From Orobanche coerulescens (lineage: Eukaryota; Streptophyta; Magnoliopsida; Lamiales; Orobanchaceae): a DNA stretch of 64,000 bases. The stretch spans positions 167,519,965 to 167,583,964 of the forward strand of contig CM065802.1 in the NCBI GenBank assembly GCA_033398695.1, read 5' to 3'. The notes below the pieces were generated by a model. That model was not told the origin of the DNA, made no database searches, and saw only the letters and a list, made by a program, of their open reading frames with translations. This document shows positions 30,995 through 44,900 of this stretch, in pieces. The position numbers and the translations under genes are program-made. Position 1 is the first letter of the stretch. Each line of letters opens with the position of its first letter.

Positions 30995-33900
30995 GCATCG
31001 ATAAGATCTCTGTACACAATATTTTTGGTGAGATCATCAGGGTTGGCATCAATAGTGGGGGGTCGAATTAGAATTCTAATATCAGCTGCCTTTCTTGCTC
31101 GAGAAAGGGCAACATAGAGCTGGCCGTGAGAGAAAACGGGCTCCGGCAGATACAGGCCAACTTTATCTAATGTCTGTCCCTGGGACTTGTTAAATGTCAT
31201 TGCAAAACAGAGGCGCACTGGGAATTGATGTCGTTTAAATGGAATAGGGCATTTTTGTTTGTCAGATGGTTCGAGAGGTATACGGGGTATGAAGACCAAA
31301 TCTCCTGCATGTTGGCCTGAGATAATTTCTGCAGAGAGGACATTTTTCCCCAGATGGCAGCATATAAGACGAGTACCATTGCACAGGCCTTCCGAAGGGT
31401 TAATATTACGTAGCAGCATGATAGGGCAGTTTATTTTGAGCCGAAGCAAGTGCGAGGGTAACCCTGGAGTGTGAATTGAGTTTAGATAATCTTGATAGTA
31501 AGATTGTTGAAACGGATCGTTGGTGAGGTCTGTGTTATAATAATCAACGGCGCAGCCAGGAAATTTATCAATCAGAAGATCATTAATTTCGTCGACGCTG
31601 TCGTTCTTTGGAGTCAGAATTGCACGGTCAATGAGCATAGTGGGATTCAGAGGAGAAATATTGAAGTGGGGGAAAATTTGGGATAACAAGTCAGTTAAAG
31701 GATTATCATTGTGTTTATAACGCAGGCACATATTCGAGGGTAGTTTAATCTCGCCATATTGATTACAACGCTCCGCGCCATTACCAACTCCGAGGAGAAA
31801 TTCCTTAAAAGTAGGATCATCTATCACGCGCACATTTTGGGTGAGACGAATTTTTCGCATTGAGGACCATAAAGGAGAATTAATTAGGCAGGCTGCAATA
31901 GCATCGTCACGACTACCACCAGCAATTATCGGGATGGTCTGCCTGAAATCGGCTCCAAAAATAATGGTTTTGCCGCCGAAAGAAATGGAGGTCTCCATGA
32001 GGTCACGTAGCAGAGCGTCAAGCGCTTCAATACTCTTGCGGTGCGCCATTGAGGCCTCATCCCAGATAATAAGTTTGGATGCAATAATGAGGCGAGCATG
32101 CACACTTTGTTTGATGATTGTGCATGATTCCTCTTCGACAATGACAGGAAGTTTGAACAGTGAATGTGCTGTGTGGCAACCGGGCAGTAGGGATGCTGCG
32201 ACTCATGAAGAGGCCACTGCTAATGCAATGAGGTGTTTGGAACGAACAGCCTCCAAAAGAGCTCGGTAGAGAAATGTTTTCCCAGAGCCGGCTGGGCCAT
32301 CAACGAAGAAAACTGCTGGATCGTTACTGCCAATGGTTTGCATGATTTCTGTAAAGGCCTGATTCTGCATAGAATTCAAATGCGTGCATGATTCCAGATC
32401 TGACTCAAAGACAATATAGTTCAGCTCTTGTTCAAAGTCTCGGTCTTGCACTTGCTTTTTGAAGCTCCCAAATTGTAGTCGACCAAACCAAATTCACCAA
32501 TTGTTCGACCCATAGATTGTAAGAAAATGTCCATCGATTGAAGTGATTTTGAAAAAGCTTGTTCATTAGTGAATTTTTTCAGAGCAATGTAATCTTCCGC
32601 GAGGAAAAATTTGAAGGCATCCCACAATGCTCGTGGATTGGAGTGAGTGTTGTATAACACGATGATTGCAAAGAGGCGGCGCAGTGAGCAGGGCATTTTA
32701 TAGGAACAGGCCTCAGCTACAAAACTTGTCACATCTATATCTGATTCTAACAGGCCACGTGCGAGGGCGGCTGCTCGAAATGTGGGGTATAGTATGCCGG
32801 CGAACGTTCTCAGATAGTCGAAAGAAGTCGGCACTCGAACATGGTTCAGAAGCAAGCGTAAATAATATCTCTCACCATCAAGTGGGCTGGCGGTTACCAG
32901 ACGGCCAATGCAGGTTCCTTTGAGTCGTCGGTGCCAGGTTTTTTTGGATGCATCCCAGACAAAGAAACGAGGGAAATCTTTGTACAGTAAATTCATCTGC
33001 GAAACTGCGGCTGATTGTGCGTTCATTCTGAAGAACTCAGTTAATTGTGTTTTAGATGCGTTTGGATTTGCTATCACTCCAGGTAAATAGCGGGAGGGAG
33101 AGAACAGAACATGTTGTTTGTTTGGCAGATGAACATGAAGTTGCATTACAGCTGGATATATTTCGCTCAATAAAAAAGCGTAAATTCTCCACATGGCCTC
33201 AGAAGCACATAACCAGCGGGCTGCTTGGAATGCTGTAATCTCATCAGGGGCTGAAATCTCTGGTTGTGGGACGACATTAAAAGCAATCTTATTGGTCCCT
33301 TTGCAAACGTACTTGTACAAATATTTGATGAGACGTACGCCAACACAGATCTCGACATTAATATGGCAGTCGAATTTGGCAAGCAATTAGGGATTGTACG
33401 GAACGACACACCTGTTGTCAAGCAATTGATGCCGAACATGTGCAGTTCGTCCATCATTTCTCCTCCTGTACATTGGATACAAGTCGTCGTGCTGAGAGGT
33501 ACTCTCTACATACTCTTTAGGAAATCAATTCTTGCACTTGCTTTCTCGCATGCATATATTTGAGGGATTAAGCACGCCACAAGGTCCGTGCATCATATGT
33601 CTGACAACACAGGCATGAAGGTGTGGATGCAAATTAATATCAGGCATCTCTACACAAACAAAGGGATCATATGCAGTTGAGGAGACTATTTTATAATTTC
33701 GCTTTAAAATAAGGATCCAATGAGCATGAGGTAACCCTCTTTTTTGGAACTCTATAACATAAAGGTATGCTGCTACCTCACCCAGCAAGCTTTTTTTGAC
33801 AATGTCGTTCTTGAACTCCTCATTTCTTGCTCTGAAAACTCTCGCAACAAGGTCAGATCTATTCAGGGCCTCATCACTAGGCAGCAAGCCCTCACGTATT

Positions 33901-34312
33901 TCAGCCCAGTTAGGGTTGCACGTCATTGTTATGAAGAAATCCGGCTTTCCATATTCGCTTACCAAAGCTAATGCATTTAGATACCGCCGCCGCATGTCTC
34001 TGGGACTGCCGATGTGTGACGAAGGGAGCACAAATTTTTGGCCAATTTTGTTGCCGCTCAAATTACCCTCGCATGCCATGCTCTCGATAATACCTTCGAA
34101 TGATTCAACTCGCAAATCATGTTGCAATTGTTCAGTCCTAAAATAATCCAGCCGTTGAGTTTCAATCTTTACGTAACAATCGATTTTATATTGCTGTGCA
34201 AGCCTGCCTACTCGAAGTATATTTGTAGTATCGGTGGCCCGGCTTTGAAATAGATAGCAGTAGAACTCCCTCACAGCAATATTATCCCGCTTCCAACGAT
34301 TTGTATTGAGAT
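30982..34312 (-). pseudogene. Helitron Rep-helicase (RepHel), main body
   Basis: The exon opens at 34312 after acceptor TTGCAG and reads LNTNRWKRDNIAVREFYCY into the Rep domain. The HUH motif is GLPHAHW (33720-33728 for HAH) and the Y2 motif is IKYLYKYVCKG (about 33309-33326). The helicase has Walker A GPAGSGKT (32275-32298), Walker B IIWDEA (about 32050-32067), and the late motifs FAMTFNKSQGQTL and YVALSRARKAADI, ending at 30982. RepHel nicks, joins and unwinds DNA in Helitron rolling-circle transposition. Damage: TGA at 33525-33527, TAA near 33410, TGA at 32203-32205 where family proteins have Gly (VASSGVAAS), and a frameshift near 32450 in an A run. All catalytic residues listed are still present. 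The N-terminal exon lies 13 kb upstream. Confidence 0.92.
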
Positions 34313-35604
34313 CTGCAAGCAGAATAACAGAATTATGAAAATTGAACAGCATTATTGTAACTAAGTATTTAGATGAGATATTAATTGATTTAAGGTATGT
34401 GGCGTTGTTACACCTATCAGACCAGTCCATCCACGGAGCCGTAATCGCCCTCCGAGGAGTCCTTTTGGCTGCAAGGTTTCCGGTCTATATACCTCTAATC
34501 AGCACAATACTATATTTCTTAAAGAGATACAGGAAATTTATGGGGCTCGAAAATAAATTGCAATATTGAGTAATTAGCAGAAGAACCCATTCCAACAGAA
34601 AGATCAGGAAAGGGAGCCACAAATAAACCTGAGAAGCACAAAGATCAGGAAAGGGAGCACGCAGTTAATGTGACTCAAATTCAGGCGCTCGATTTGAATT
34701 TTCAGATTAAAACCCGTTTAAATTAAAACTGGGCCCCTCAAGCTCTTGACAAAGGTCCGAGGGACACTTCCGGTCCTCGTAGCGCAAGATTAGTGCTGTT
34801 TTGGATTTTAAGGTTTTCATTTGTATAAAACTCGTTTAAATTAAAACCGGGATCCTCAAGCTCTTGACAAAGATCCGAGGGACACTTCCGGTCCTGGCAG
34901 CGTAAGATTAGTGCTGTTTTGGATTGTGAGGTTTTAATTTTTTGAGTTTTAAATAATAAGAAAACAAGAGTCGCACTGAAAAATGAATCCAACAAGCCAG
35001 CACAAAAAGAGCCCACAGCAACTGTGTAGAACATTAAATGGCCCAGCAAATCGAGAAATTTATATGTTGAGTCATAAGACAGGCAAAGACTCAGACTCTC
35101 GACCAACAAAAGTCACCGAAAGATGAAGTATAATCCTGCAAAAACATGGAGAATTACACAAAAGATTTGAGGTACGCCATTCCAACAGAAAGATCAGGAA
35201 AGGGAGCCACAAATAAACTTGAGAAGCCCAAAGATCAGGAAAGCGAGCACGCAGCTGGTGAGACTCAAATTCAGGCGCTCGATTTGAATTTTGAGATTAA
35301 AACCCGTTTAAATTAAAACCGGGATCCTCAAGCTCTTGACAGAGATCCGAGGGATACTTCCGCTCCTGGCAGCGCAAGATTAGTGTTGTTTTGGATTGTA
35401 AGGTTTTAATTTTTTGAGTTTTAAATAATAAGAATACAAGAGTCGCACTGAAAAATGAATCCAACAAGCCAACACGAAAAGAGCCCGCAGCAACTGTGCA
35501 GAACATTAAATGGCCCAACAAATCTAGAAATTTATATGTTGAGTCATAAGACCGGCAAAGACTCAGACTCTCGACCAACAAAAGTCACCGAAAGATGAAG
35601 TATA

Positions 35605-35927
35605 CAACAACAACGACAACAACAACAGCAACAACAACAACAACAACAACAACATCTAAGCCTTATTCCCAAAATGATTTGGGATCGGCTAACATCAATC
35701 AAACTTTGAAACCGTCAATAATCGTTACATAAATAACATAACAGGAAAAAAGAGGGAAAACGTAGTGAAAAAAGCAAATAAAAAAAGAGAATGAATGTAA
35801 AAAAAAAAAAAATCCTGAAAAATAAATTAAAAGATAACATGAAATAAAAGAAAATAGGAATTAAAAAAAAAGAATCATCCACGTAGAATTACACAAAAAT
35901 TACACATAAATTAAAAGATAACATGAA
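35605..35927 (-). mobile_element. RTE-type LINE 3' end, 5'-truncated
   Basis: On the plus strand the insert starts with a CAA-repeat run (35605-35652) followed by CCCAAAATGATTTGGGATCG and GGCTAACATC, the reverse complement of the conserved 3' end of plant RTE LINEs with a TTG-repeat tail. An 18-bp target duplication, ACCGAAAGATGAAGTATA, lies at 35587-35604 and 35928-35945. Only the last 0.3 kb was copied. It sits in one unit of the Helitron intron array. Confidence 0.88.
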
Positions 35928-38900
35928 ACCGAAAGATGAAGTATAATCCTGCAAAAACACGGAGAATTACACAAAAGATTTAAGGTACGTGGCGTTGTTA
36001 CACCTATCAGACCAGTCCATCCACGGAGCCGTAATCGCCCTCCGAGGAGTCCTTTCGGCCGCAAGGTTGCCGGCCTATATACCTCTAATCAGCACAAAAC
36101 TATATTTGTTAAAGAGATCCGGAACTGTGCAGAACATTAAATGGCCCAGCAAATCCAGAAATTTATATGTTGAGTCATAAGAAAGGCAAAGACTAAGACT
36201 CTCGACCTAGCTGTTTTGGATTTTAAGGTTTTATTTTGTTTGAGTTTTAAATAATAAGAAAACAAGAGTCGCACTGAAAAATGAACACAACAAGCCAACA
36301 CAAAAAGAGCCCGCGCCAACTGTGCAGAACATTAAATGTTTGGATTTTAAGGTTTTATTTTGTTTGAGTTTTAAATAATAAGCAAACAAGAGCCCGCACC
36401 AACTGTGCAGAACATTAAATGGCCCAGCAAATCGAGAAATGTATATGTTGAGTCATAAGACAGGCAAAGACTCAGACTCTCGACCAACAAAAGTCACCGA
36501 AAGATGAAGTATAATCCTACAAAAACACGGAGAATTACACAAAAGATTTGAGGTACGTGGCGTTGTTACACCTATCAGACCAGTCCATCCACGGAGCCGT
36601 AATCGCCCTCCGAGGAGTCCTTTCGGCCGCAAGGTTGCCGGCCTATATTCCTCTAATCAGCACAAAACTATATTTGTTAAAGAGATACACGAAATTTATG
36701 GGGCTCGAAAATAAATTGTAATATTGAATAATACGATTTGAAAAGGATAGTAATTATAAACAGAAAAAGAGCAGTAGTTATGAACGGGTACCAAAGAGAA
36801 TTGACTAAAGAGATACAGGAAATTTATAGGGCTGGAAAATAAATAGTAATATTGAGTAACACGATTTGGAAAGGGTAGTAATTATAAATAGAAAAGGAGC
36901 AGTCATTAAGAACAGGCAATAAAGAAGGAACCTGTAGCGGTAAACGGCCTTCCTAAACATTCTCCGAAGAGAATTCCTGCTCATAGGATTGCTGGCTTAT
37001 TCATATATAAATGTAGAAAACACTAAATGTTGTAGTAAATCGGGCAATCCATATATTAAGAGAGAACGACCTTGCAGCGCTAAACAGGCTCCCCAAACAT
37101 TATCCGAGGGCGCAATATTAAAAACCGCAGAAGACCCCATTCCAACAGAAAGATCAGGAAAGGGAGCCACAAATAAACTTGAGAAGCCCAAAGATCAGGA
37201 AAGGGAGCACGCAGCTGCTGAGACTCAAATTGAGGCGCTCAATTTGAATTTTGAGATTAAAACCTGTTTAAATTAAAATCGGGATCCTCAAGCTCTTGAC
37301 AAAGATCCGAGGAGAATTCCTGCTCATAGGATTGCTGGCTTATTCATCTATAAATGTTGAAAACACTAAATGCTGCAGTAAATCGGGCAATCCATATGTT
37401 AAGAGAGAACGACCTTGCATCGCTAGAAGAACCCGTTCCAATAGAAAGATCAGGAAAGGGAGCCACAAATAAACCTGAGAAGCCCAAAGATCAGGAAAGG
37501 GAGCAGGCAGCTGGTGAGACTCAAATTCAGGCGCTCGATTTGAATTTTGAGATTAAAACCCGTTTAAATTAAAACCGGGATCCTCAAGCTCTTGACAAAG
37601 ATCCGAGGGACACTACCGGTCCTGGCAGCGCAAGATTAGTGCTGTTTTGGATTGTAAGGTTTTAATTTTTTAAGTTTTAAATAATAAGAAAACAAGAGTC
37701 GCACTGAAAAATGAATCCAACAAGCCAGCACAAAAAGAGCCCGCACCAACTGTGCAGAACATTAAATGGCCCAGCAAATCGAGAAATTTACATGTTGAGT
37801 CATAAGACAGGCAAAGACTCAGACTCTCGACCAACAAAAGTCACCGAAAGATGAAGTATAATCCTGCAAAAACACGGAGAATTACACAAAAAATTTGAGG
37901 TACGTGGCGTTGTTACACCTATCAGACCAGGCCATCCACGGAGCCGTAATCGCCCTCCGAGGAGTCCTTTCGGCCGCAAGGTTGCCGGCCTATATACCTC
38001 TAATCAGCATAAAAATATATTTGTTAAAGAGATCGGGAACTGTGCAGAACATTAAATGGCCCAGCAAATCGAGAAATTTATATGTTGAGTCATAACACAG
38101 GCAGAGACTAAGACTCTCGACCTAGCTGTTTTGGATTTTAAGTTTTTATTTTGTTTGAGTTTTAAATAATAAGAAAACAAGAGTCGCACTGAAAAATGAA
38201 CCCAACAAGCCAACACAAAAAGAGCTCGCACCAACTCTGCAGAACATTAAATAGCCCAGCAAATCGAGAAATGTATATGTTGAGTCATAAGACAGGCAAA
38301 GACTCAGAATCTCGACCAACAAAAGTCATCGAAATATGAAGTATAATCCTGCAAAAACACGGAGAATTACACAAAAGATTTGAGGAACGTGGCGTTGTTA
38401 CACCTATCAGACCAGTCCATCCACGGAGCCGTAATCGCCCTCCAAGGAGTCCTTTCGGCCGCAAGGTTGCCGGCCTATATACCTCTAATCAGCACAAAAC
38501 TATATTTGTTAAAGAGATACAGGAAATTTATGGGGCTTGAAAATAAATTGTAATATTGAGTAATACGATTTGAAAAGGATAGTAATTATAAACAGAAAAA
38601 GAGCAGTAGTTATGAACGGGTACCAAAGAGAATTGAGTAAAGAGATACAGGAAATTTAAAGGGCTAGAAAATAAATAGTAATATTAAGTAACACGATTTG
38701 GAAAGGGTAGTAATTATAAATAGAAAAGGAGCAGTCACTAAGAACACGCAATAAAGAAGGAACCTGTAGCGGTAAACGGCCTTCCTAAACATTCTCCAAA
38801 GAGAATTCCTGCTCATAGGATTGCTGGCTTATTCATCTATAAATGTAGAAAACACCAAATGCTGCAGTAAATTGGGCAATCCGTATGTTAAGAGATAACG

Positions 38901-41900
38901 ACCTTGCAGCGCTAAAGAGGCTCCCCAAACATTATCCGAGGGCGCAATATTAAAAACCACAGAAGACCCCATTCCAACAGAAAGATCAGGAAAGGGAGCC
39001 ACAAATAAACTTGAGAAGCCCAAAGATCAGGAAAGGGAGCACGCAGCTGGTGAGACTCAAATTCAGGCACTCGATTTGAATTTTTAGATTAAAACCCGTT
39101 TAAATTAAAACCGGGATCCTCAAGCTCTTGACAAAGATCTGAGGGACACTTCTGGTCCTGGCAGCGCAAGATTAGTGCTGTTTTGGATTTTAAGGTTTTA
39201 ATTTGATTGAGTTTTAAATAATAAGAAAACAAGAGTCGCACTGAAAAAAGAATCCAACAAGCCAAAACAAAAAGAGCCCGCAGCAACTGTGCAGAACATT
39301 AAATGGCCCAACAAATCGAGAAATTTACATGTTGAGTCATAAGACAGGCAAAGTCTCAGACTCTCAACCAACAAAAGCCACCAAAATATGAAGTATAATA
39401 CTGCAAAAACACGGAGAATTACACAAAAGATTTGAGGAACGTGGCGTTGTTACACCTATCAGACCAGTCCATCCACGGAGCCGTAATCGCCCTCCGAAGA
39501 GTCCTTTCGGCCGCAAGGTTGCCGGCCTATATACCTCTAATCAGCAGAAAACTATATTTGTTAAAGAGATACAGGAAATTTATGGGGCTTGAAAATAAAT
39601 TGTAATATTGAGTAATACGATTTGAAAAGGATAGTAATTATAAACAGAAAAAGAGCAGTAGTTATGAACGGGTACCAAAGAGAATTGAGTAAAGAGATAC
39701 AGGAAATTTATAGGGCTAGAAAATAAATAGTAATATTGAGTAACACGATTTGTAAAGGGTAGTAATTATAAATAGAAAAGGAGCAGTCATTAAGAACACG
39801 CAATAAAGAAGGAACCTGTAGCGGTAAACGGCCTTCCTAAACATTCTCCAAAGAGAATTCCTGCTCATAGGATTGCTGGCTTATTCATCTATAAATGTAG
39901 AAAACACCAAATGCTGCAGTAAATTGGGCAATCCATATGTTAAGAGATAATGACCTTGCAGCGCTAAAGAGGCTCCCCAAACATTATCCGAGGGCGCAAT
40001 ATTAAAAACCACAGAAGACCCCATTCCAACAGAAAGATCACGAAAGGGAGCCACAAATAAACTTGAGAAGCCCAAAGATCAGGAAAGGGAGCACGCTGCT
40101 GGTGAGACTCAAATTCAGGCACTCGATTTGAATTTTTAGATTAAAACCCGTTTAAATTAAAACCGGGATCCTCAAGCTCTTGCGAAAGATCTGAGGGACA
40201 CTTCCGGTCCTGGCAGCGCAAGATAGTGCTGTTTTGGATTTTAAGGTTTTAATTTGATTGAGTTTTAAATAATAAGAAAACAAGAGTCGCACTGAAAAAA
40301 GAATCCAACAAGCCAACACAAAAAGAGCCCGCAGCAACTGTGCAGAACATTAAATGGCCCAACAAATCGAGAAATTTACATGTTGAGTCATAAGGCAGGC
40401 AAAGTCTCAGACTCTCGACCAACAAAAGTCACCAAAATATGAAGTATAATACTGCAAAAACACGGAGAATTACACAAAAGATTTGAGGTACATGGCGTTG
40501 TTACACCTATCAGACCAGTCCATCCACGGAGCCGTAATCGCCCTCCGAGGAGTCCTTTCGGCCGCAAGGTTGCCGGCCTATATACCTCTAGTCAGCACAA
40601 AACTAGATTTGTTAAAGAGATACAGGAATTTTATGGGGCTCGAAAATAAATTGTAATATTGAGAAATACGATTTGAAAAGGATAGTAATTATAAACAGAA
40701 AAAGAGCTGTAATTATGAACAGGCACCAAAGAAGGAACCTGCAGAGGTAAACTGCCTTACTAAACATTCTCTGAAGAGAATTCCTGGTCGTAAGATTTCT
40801 GGATTATTAATCTCTAAATGTAGAAAACATTAAATGCTGCAGTGAATCGGGCAGTCCATATGTTAAGAGAAAACGAGCCTGCAGCGCTAAACAGCCTCCC
40901 CAAACATTATCCGAGAGTGCGATATTAAAAACCACAAAGATCATTGAGGAGAGTCAAATTCAGGGGCTCAATTTGAATTTCGAGATTAGAACTCCTTTAA
41001 ATTAAAACCGGGATCCTCAAGCTCTTGACAAAGATCCGAGGGACGCTTTCGGTCCTGGCAGCGCAAGATTAGTGTTGTTTTGGATTTGAAGGTTTTAATT
41101 TGTTTGAGTTTTAATTAATAAGAAAGCAAGAGCCAATCTGAAAAATGAATCTAACAAGTCAATCCCCAAATAGGCCAGGGCAAGCGAAACAGCAAGTAAC
41201 ACCAAACAAATCAGGGACAGCAACTGCAAAAATAGAACCGAAGCCAGCACCAACAGTTAACGCTGAGAAAGAGATCGTAAAAAGAGTACATTTTTAATAA
41301 TAAGAAATTGACCGAAAGCGTCCTCCAAAGAGAATGCCTGGTCAGAAGATTGCTGGCTAATTCATCGCCAACTGTGCAGAACAGTAAATCGTGCGGGTAG
41401 ACGTGCGCAGCATTGTCATAGGCAATAAAACAGATGAGTTAGTATTCAGGACCTGTTATTTAGAAGCAGCGCGACGCACAAACAACATCGAATCATGAGG
41501 TAAAATCCTGTACATACACGGAAAATTATACAAAAGATTTGAGGTACGTGGCGTTGTTACACCCATCGGACCAGTCCATCCACGGAGCCGTACTCGCCCT
41601 TCGAGGAGTCCTTTCGGCTGCAAGGTTGCCGGCCTATATACCTCTAATCAGTAGAATACTATATTTGTTAAAGAGATACAGGAAATTTATAGGGCTGGAA
41701 AATAAATAGTAATATTGAGTAACACGATTTGGAAAGGGTAGTAATTATAAATAGAAAAGGAGCAGTCATTATGAACAGGCAATAAACAACCTCAGACTCT
41801 CGACCAACAAAAGTCACCGAAAGATGAAGTAAAATCCTGCAAAAACACGGAGAATTACACAAAAGATTTGAGGTACGTGGCGTTGTTACACCTATCAGAC

Positions 41901-44900
41901 AAGTCCATCCACGGAGCCGTAATCGCCCTCCGAGAAGTCCTTTCGGCCGCAAGGTTGCCGGCCTATATACCTCTAATCAGCACAAAAATATATTTGTTAA
42001 AGAGATATAGGAAATTTATGGGGCTCGAAAATAAATTGTAATATTGAGTAATACGATTTGAAAAGGATAGTAATTATAAACAGAAAAAGAGCAGTAGTTA
42101 TGAACGGGTACCAAAGAGAATTGAGTAAAGAGATACAGGAAATTTATAGGGCTGGAAAATAAATAGTAATATTGAGTAACACGATTTGGAAAGGGTAGTA
42201 ATTATAAATAGAAAAGGAGCAGTCATTATGAACATGCAATAAAGAAGGAACCTGTAGCGGTAAACGGCCTTCCTAAACATTCTCCGAAGAGAATTCCTGC
42301 TCATAGGATTGCTGGCTTATTCATCTATAAATGTAGAAAACACTAAATGCTGCAGTAAATTGGGCAATCCATATGTTAAGAGAGAACGACCTTGCAGCGC
42401 TAGAAGAACCCATTCCAACAGAAAGATCACGAAAGGGAGCCACAAATAAACCTGAGAAGCCCAAAGATCAGGAAAGGGAGCACGCAGCTGGTGAGACTCA
42501 AATTCAGGCGCTCGATTTGAATTTTGAGTTAAAACCCGTTTAAATTAAAACCGGGATCCTCAAGCTCTTGACAATGATCCGAGGGACACTTCCGGTCCTG
42601 GCAGCGCAAGATTAGTGTTGTTTTGGATTGTAAGGTTTTAATTTTTTGAGTTTTAAATAATAAGAAAACAAGAGTCGCACTGAAAAATGAATCCAACAAG
42701 CCAGCACAAAAAGAGCTCGCATCAACTCTGCAGAACATTATATGGCCCAGCAAATCGAGACATGTATATGTTGAGTCATAAGGCAGGCAAAGACTCAGAC
42801 TCTCGACCAACAAAAGTCACCGAAAGATGAAGTATAATCCTGCAAAAACACAGAGAATTACACAAAAGATTTGAGGTACGTGGCATTCTTACACCTATCA
42901 GACCAGGCCATCCCCGGAGCCGTAATCGCCCTCCGAGGAGTCCTTTCGGCCGCAAGGTTGCCGGCCTATATACCTCTAATCAGCACAAAAATATATTTGT
43001 TAAAGAGATCGGGAACTGTGCAGAACATTAAATGGCCCAGCAAATCGAGAAATTTAAATGTTGAGTCATAACACAGGCAGAGACTAAGACTCTCGACCTA
43101 GCTGTTTTAGATTTTAAGGTTTTATTTTGTTTGAGTTTTAAATAATAAGAAAACAAGAGTTGCATTGAAAAATGAACCCAACAAGCCAAAACAAAAATAG
43201 CTCGCACCAACTGTGCAGAACATTAAATGGCCCAGCAAATCGAGAAATGTATATGTTGAGTCATAAGACAGGCAAAGACTCAGACTCTCGACCAACAAAA
43301 GTCACCGAAATATGAAGTATAATCCTGCAAAAACACGAAGAATTACACAAAAGATTTGAGGTACGTGGCGTTGTTACACCTATCAGACCAGTCCATCCAC
43401 GGAGCCGTAATCGCCCTTCGAGGAGTCCTTTCGGCCGCAATGTTGCCGGCTTATATACCTCTAATTAGCACAAAACTATATTTGTTAAAGAGATACAGGA
43501 AATTTATGGGGCTTGAAAATAAATTGTAATATTGAGTAATACGATTTGAAAAGGATAGTAATTATAAACAGAAAAAGAGCAGTAGCTTTGAATGGGTGCC
43601 AAAGAGAACTGAGTAAAGAGATACAGGAAATTTATAGGTCTGGAAAATAAATAGTAATATTGAGTAACACGATTTGGAAAGGGTAGTAATTATAAATAGA
43701 AAAGGAGCATTCATTATGAACAAGCAATAAAGAAGGAACCTGTAGCGGTAAACGGCCTTCCTAAACATTCTCCAAAGAGAATTCCTACTCATAGGATTGC
43801 TGGCTTATTCATCTATAAATGTATAAAACACTAAATGCTGCAGTAAATCGGGCAATCCATATGTTAAGAGAGAACGACCTTGCAGCGCTAAAGAGGCTCC
43901 CCAAACATTATCCGAGGGCGCAATATTAAAAACCGCAGAAGACCCCATTCCAACAGAAAGATCAGGAAAGGGAGCCACAAATAAACTTCAGAAGCCCAAA
44001 GATCAGGAAAGGGAGCACGCAGCTGGTGAGACTTAAATTCAGGCGCTCGATTTGAATTTTGAGATTAAAACCCGTTTAAATTAAAACCAGGATCCTAAAG
44101 CTCTTGACAAAGATCCGAGGGACACTTCCGGTCCTGGCAGCGCAAGATTAGTGCTGTTTTGGATTTTAAGGTTTTAATTTGTTTGAGTTTTAAATAATAA
44201 AAAAACAAGAGTCGCACTGAAAAAAGAATCCAACAAGCCAACACAAAAAGAGCCCGCAACAAATGTGCAGAACATTAAATGGCCCAGCAAATCGAGAAAT
44301 TTACATGTTGAGTCATAAGACAGGGAAAGACTCAGACTCTCGACCAACAAAAGTCACCGAAATATGAAGTATAATCCTACAAAAATACGGAGAATTACAC
44401 AAAAAATTTGAGGTACGTGGCGTTGTTACACCTAGCAGACCAGTCCATCCACGGAGCCGTAATCGCCCTCCGAGGAGTCCTTTCGGTCGCAAGGTTGCCG
44501 GCCTATATACCTCTAGTCAGCACAAAACTATATTTGTTAAAGAGATACAGGAAATTTATGGGGCTCGAAAATAAATTGTAATATTGAGAAATACGATTTG
44601 AAAAGGATAGTAATTATAAACAGAAAAAGAGCTGTAATTATGAACAGGCACCAAAGAAGGAACCTGCAGAGGTAAACTGCCTTACTAAACATTCTCTGAA
44701 GAGAATTCCTGGTCATAAGATTTCTGCTTATTAATCTCTAAATGTAGAAACCATTAAATGCTGCAGTGAATCGGGCAGTCCATATGTTAAGAGAAAACGA
44801 GCCTACAGCGCTAAACAGCCTCCCCAAACATTATCCGATAGTGCAATATTAAAAACCACAAAGATCAGTGAGGAGAGTCAAATTCAGGGGCTCGATTTGA

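Noticed and set aside
33744..34146. Plus-strand frames of 75-116 codons across the Rep domain
   Set aside because: They are antisense to the well-supported RepHel exon with HUH and Y2 motifs, so they are shadows.
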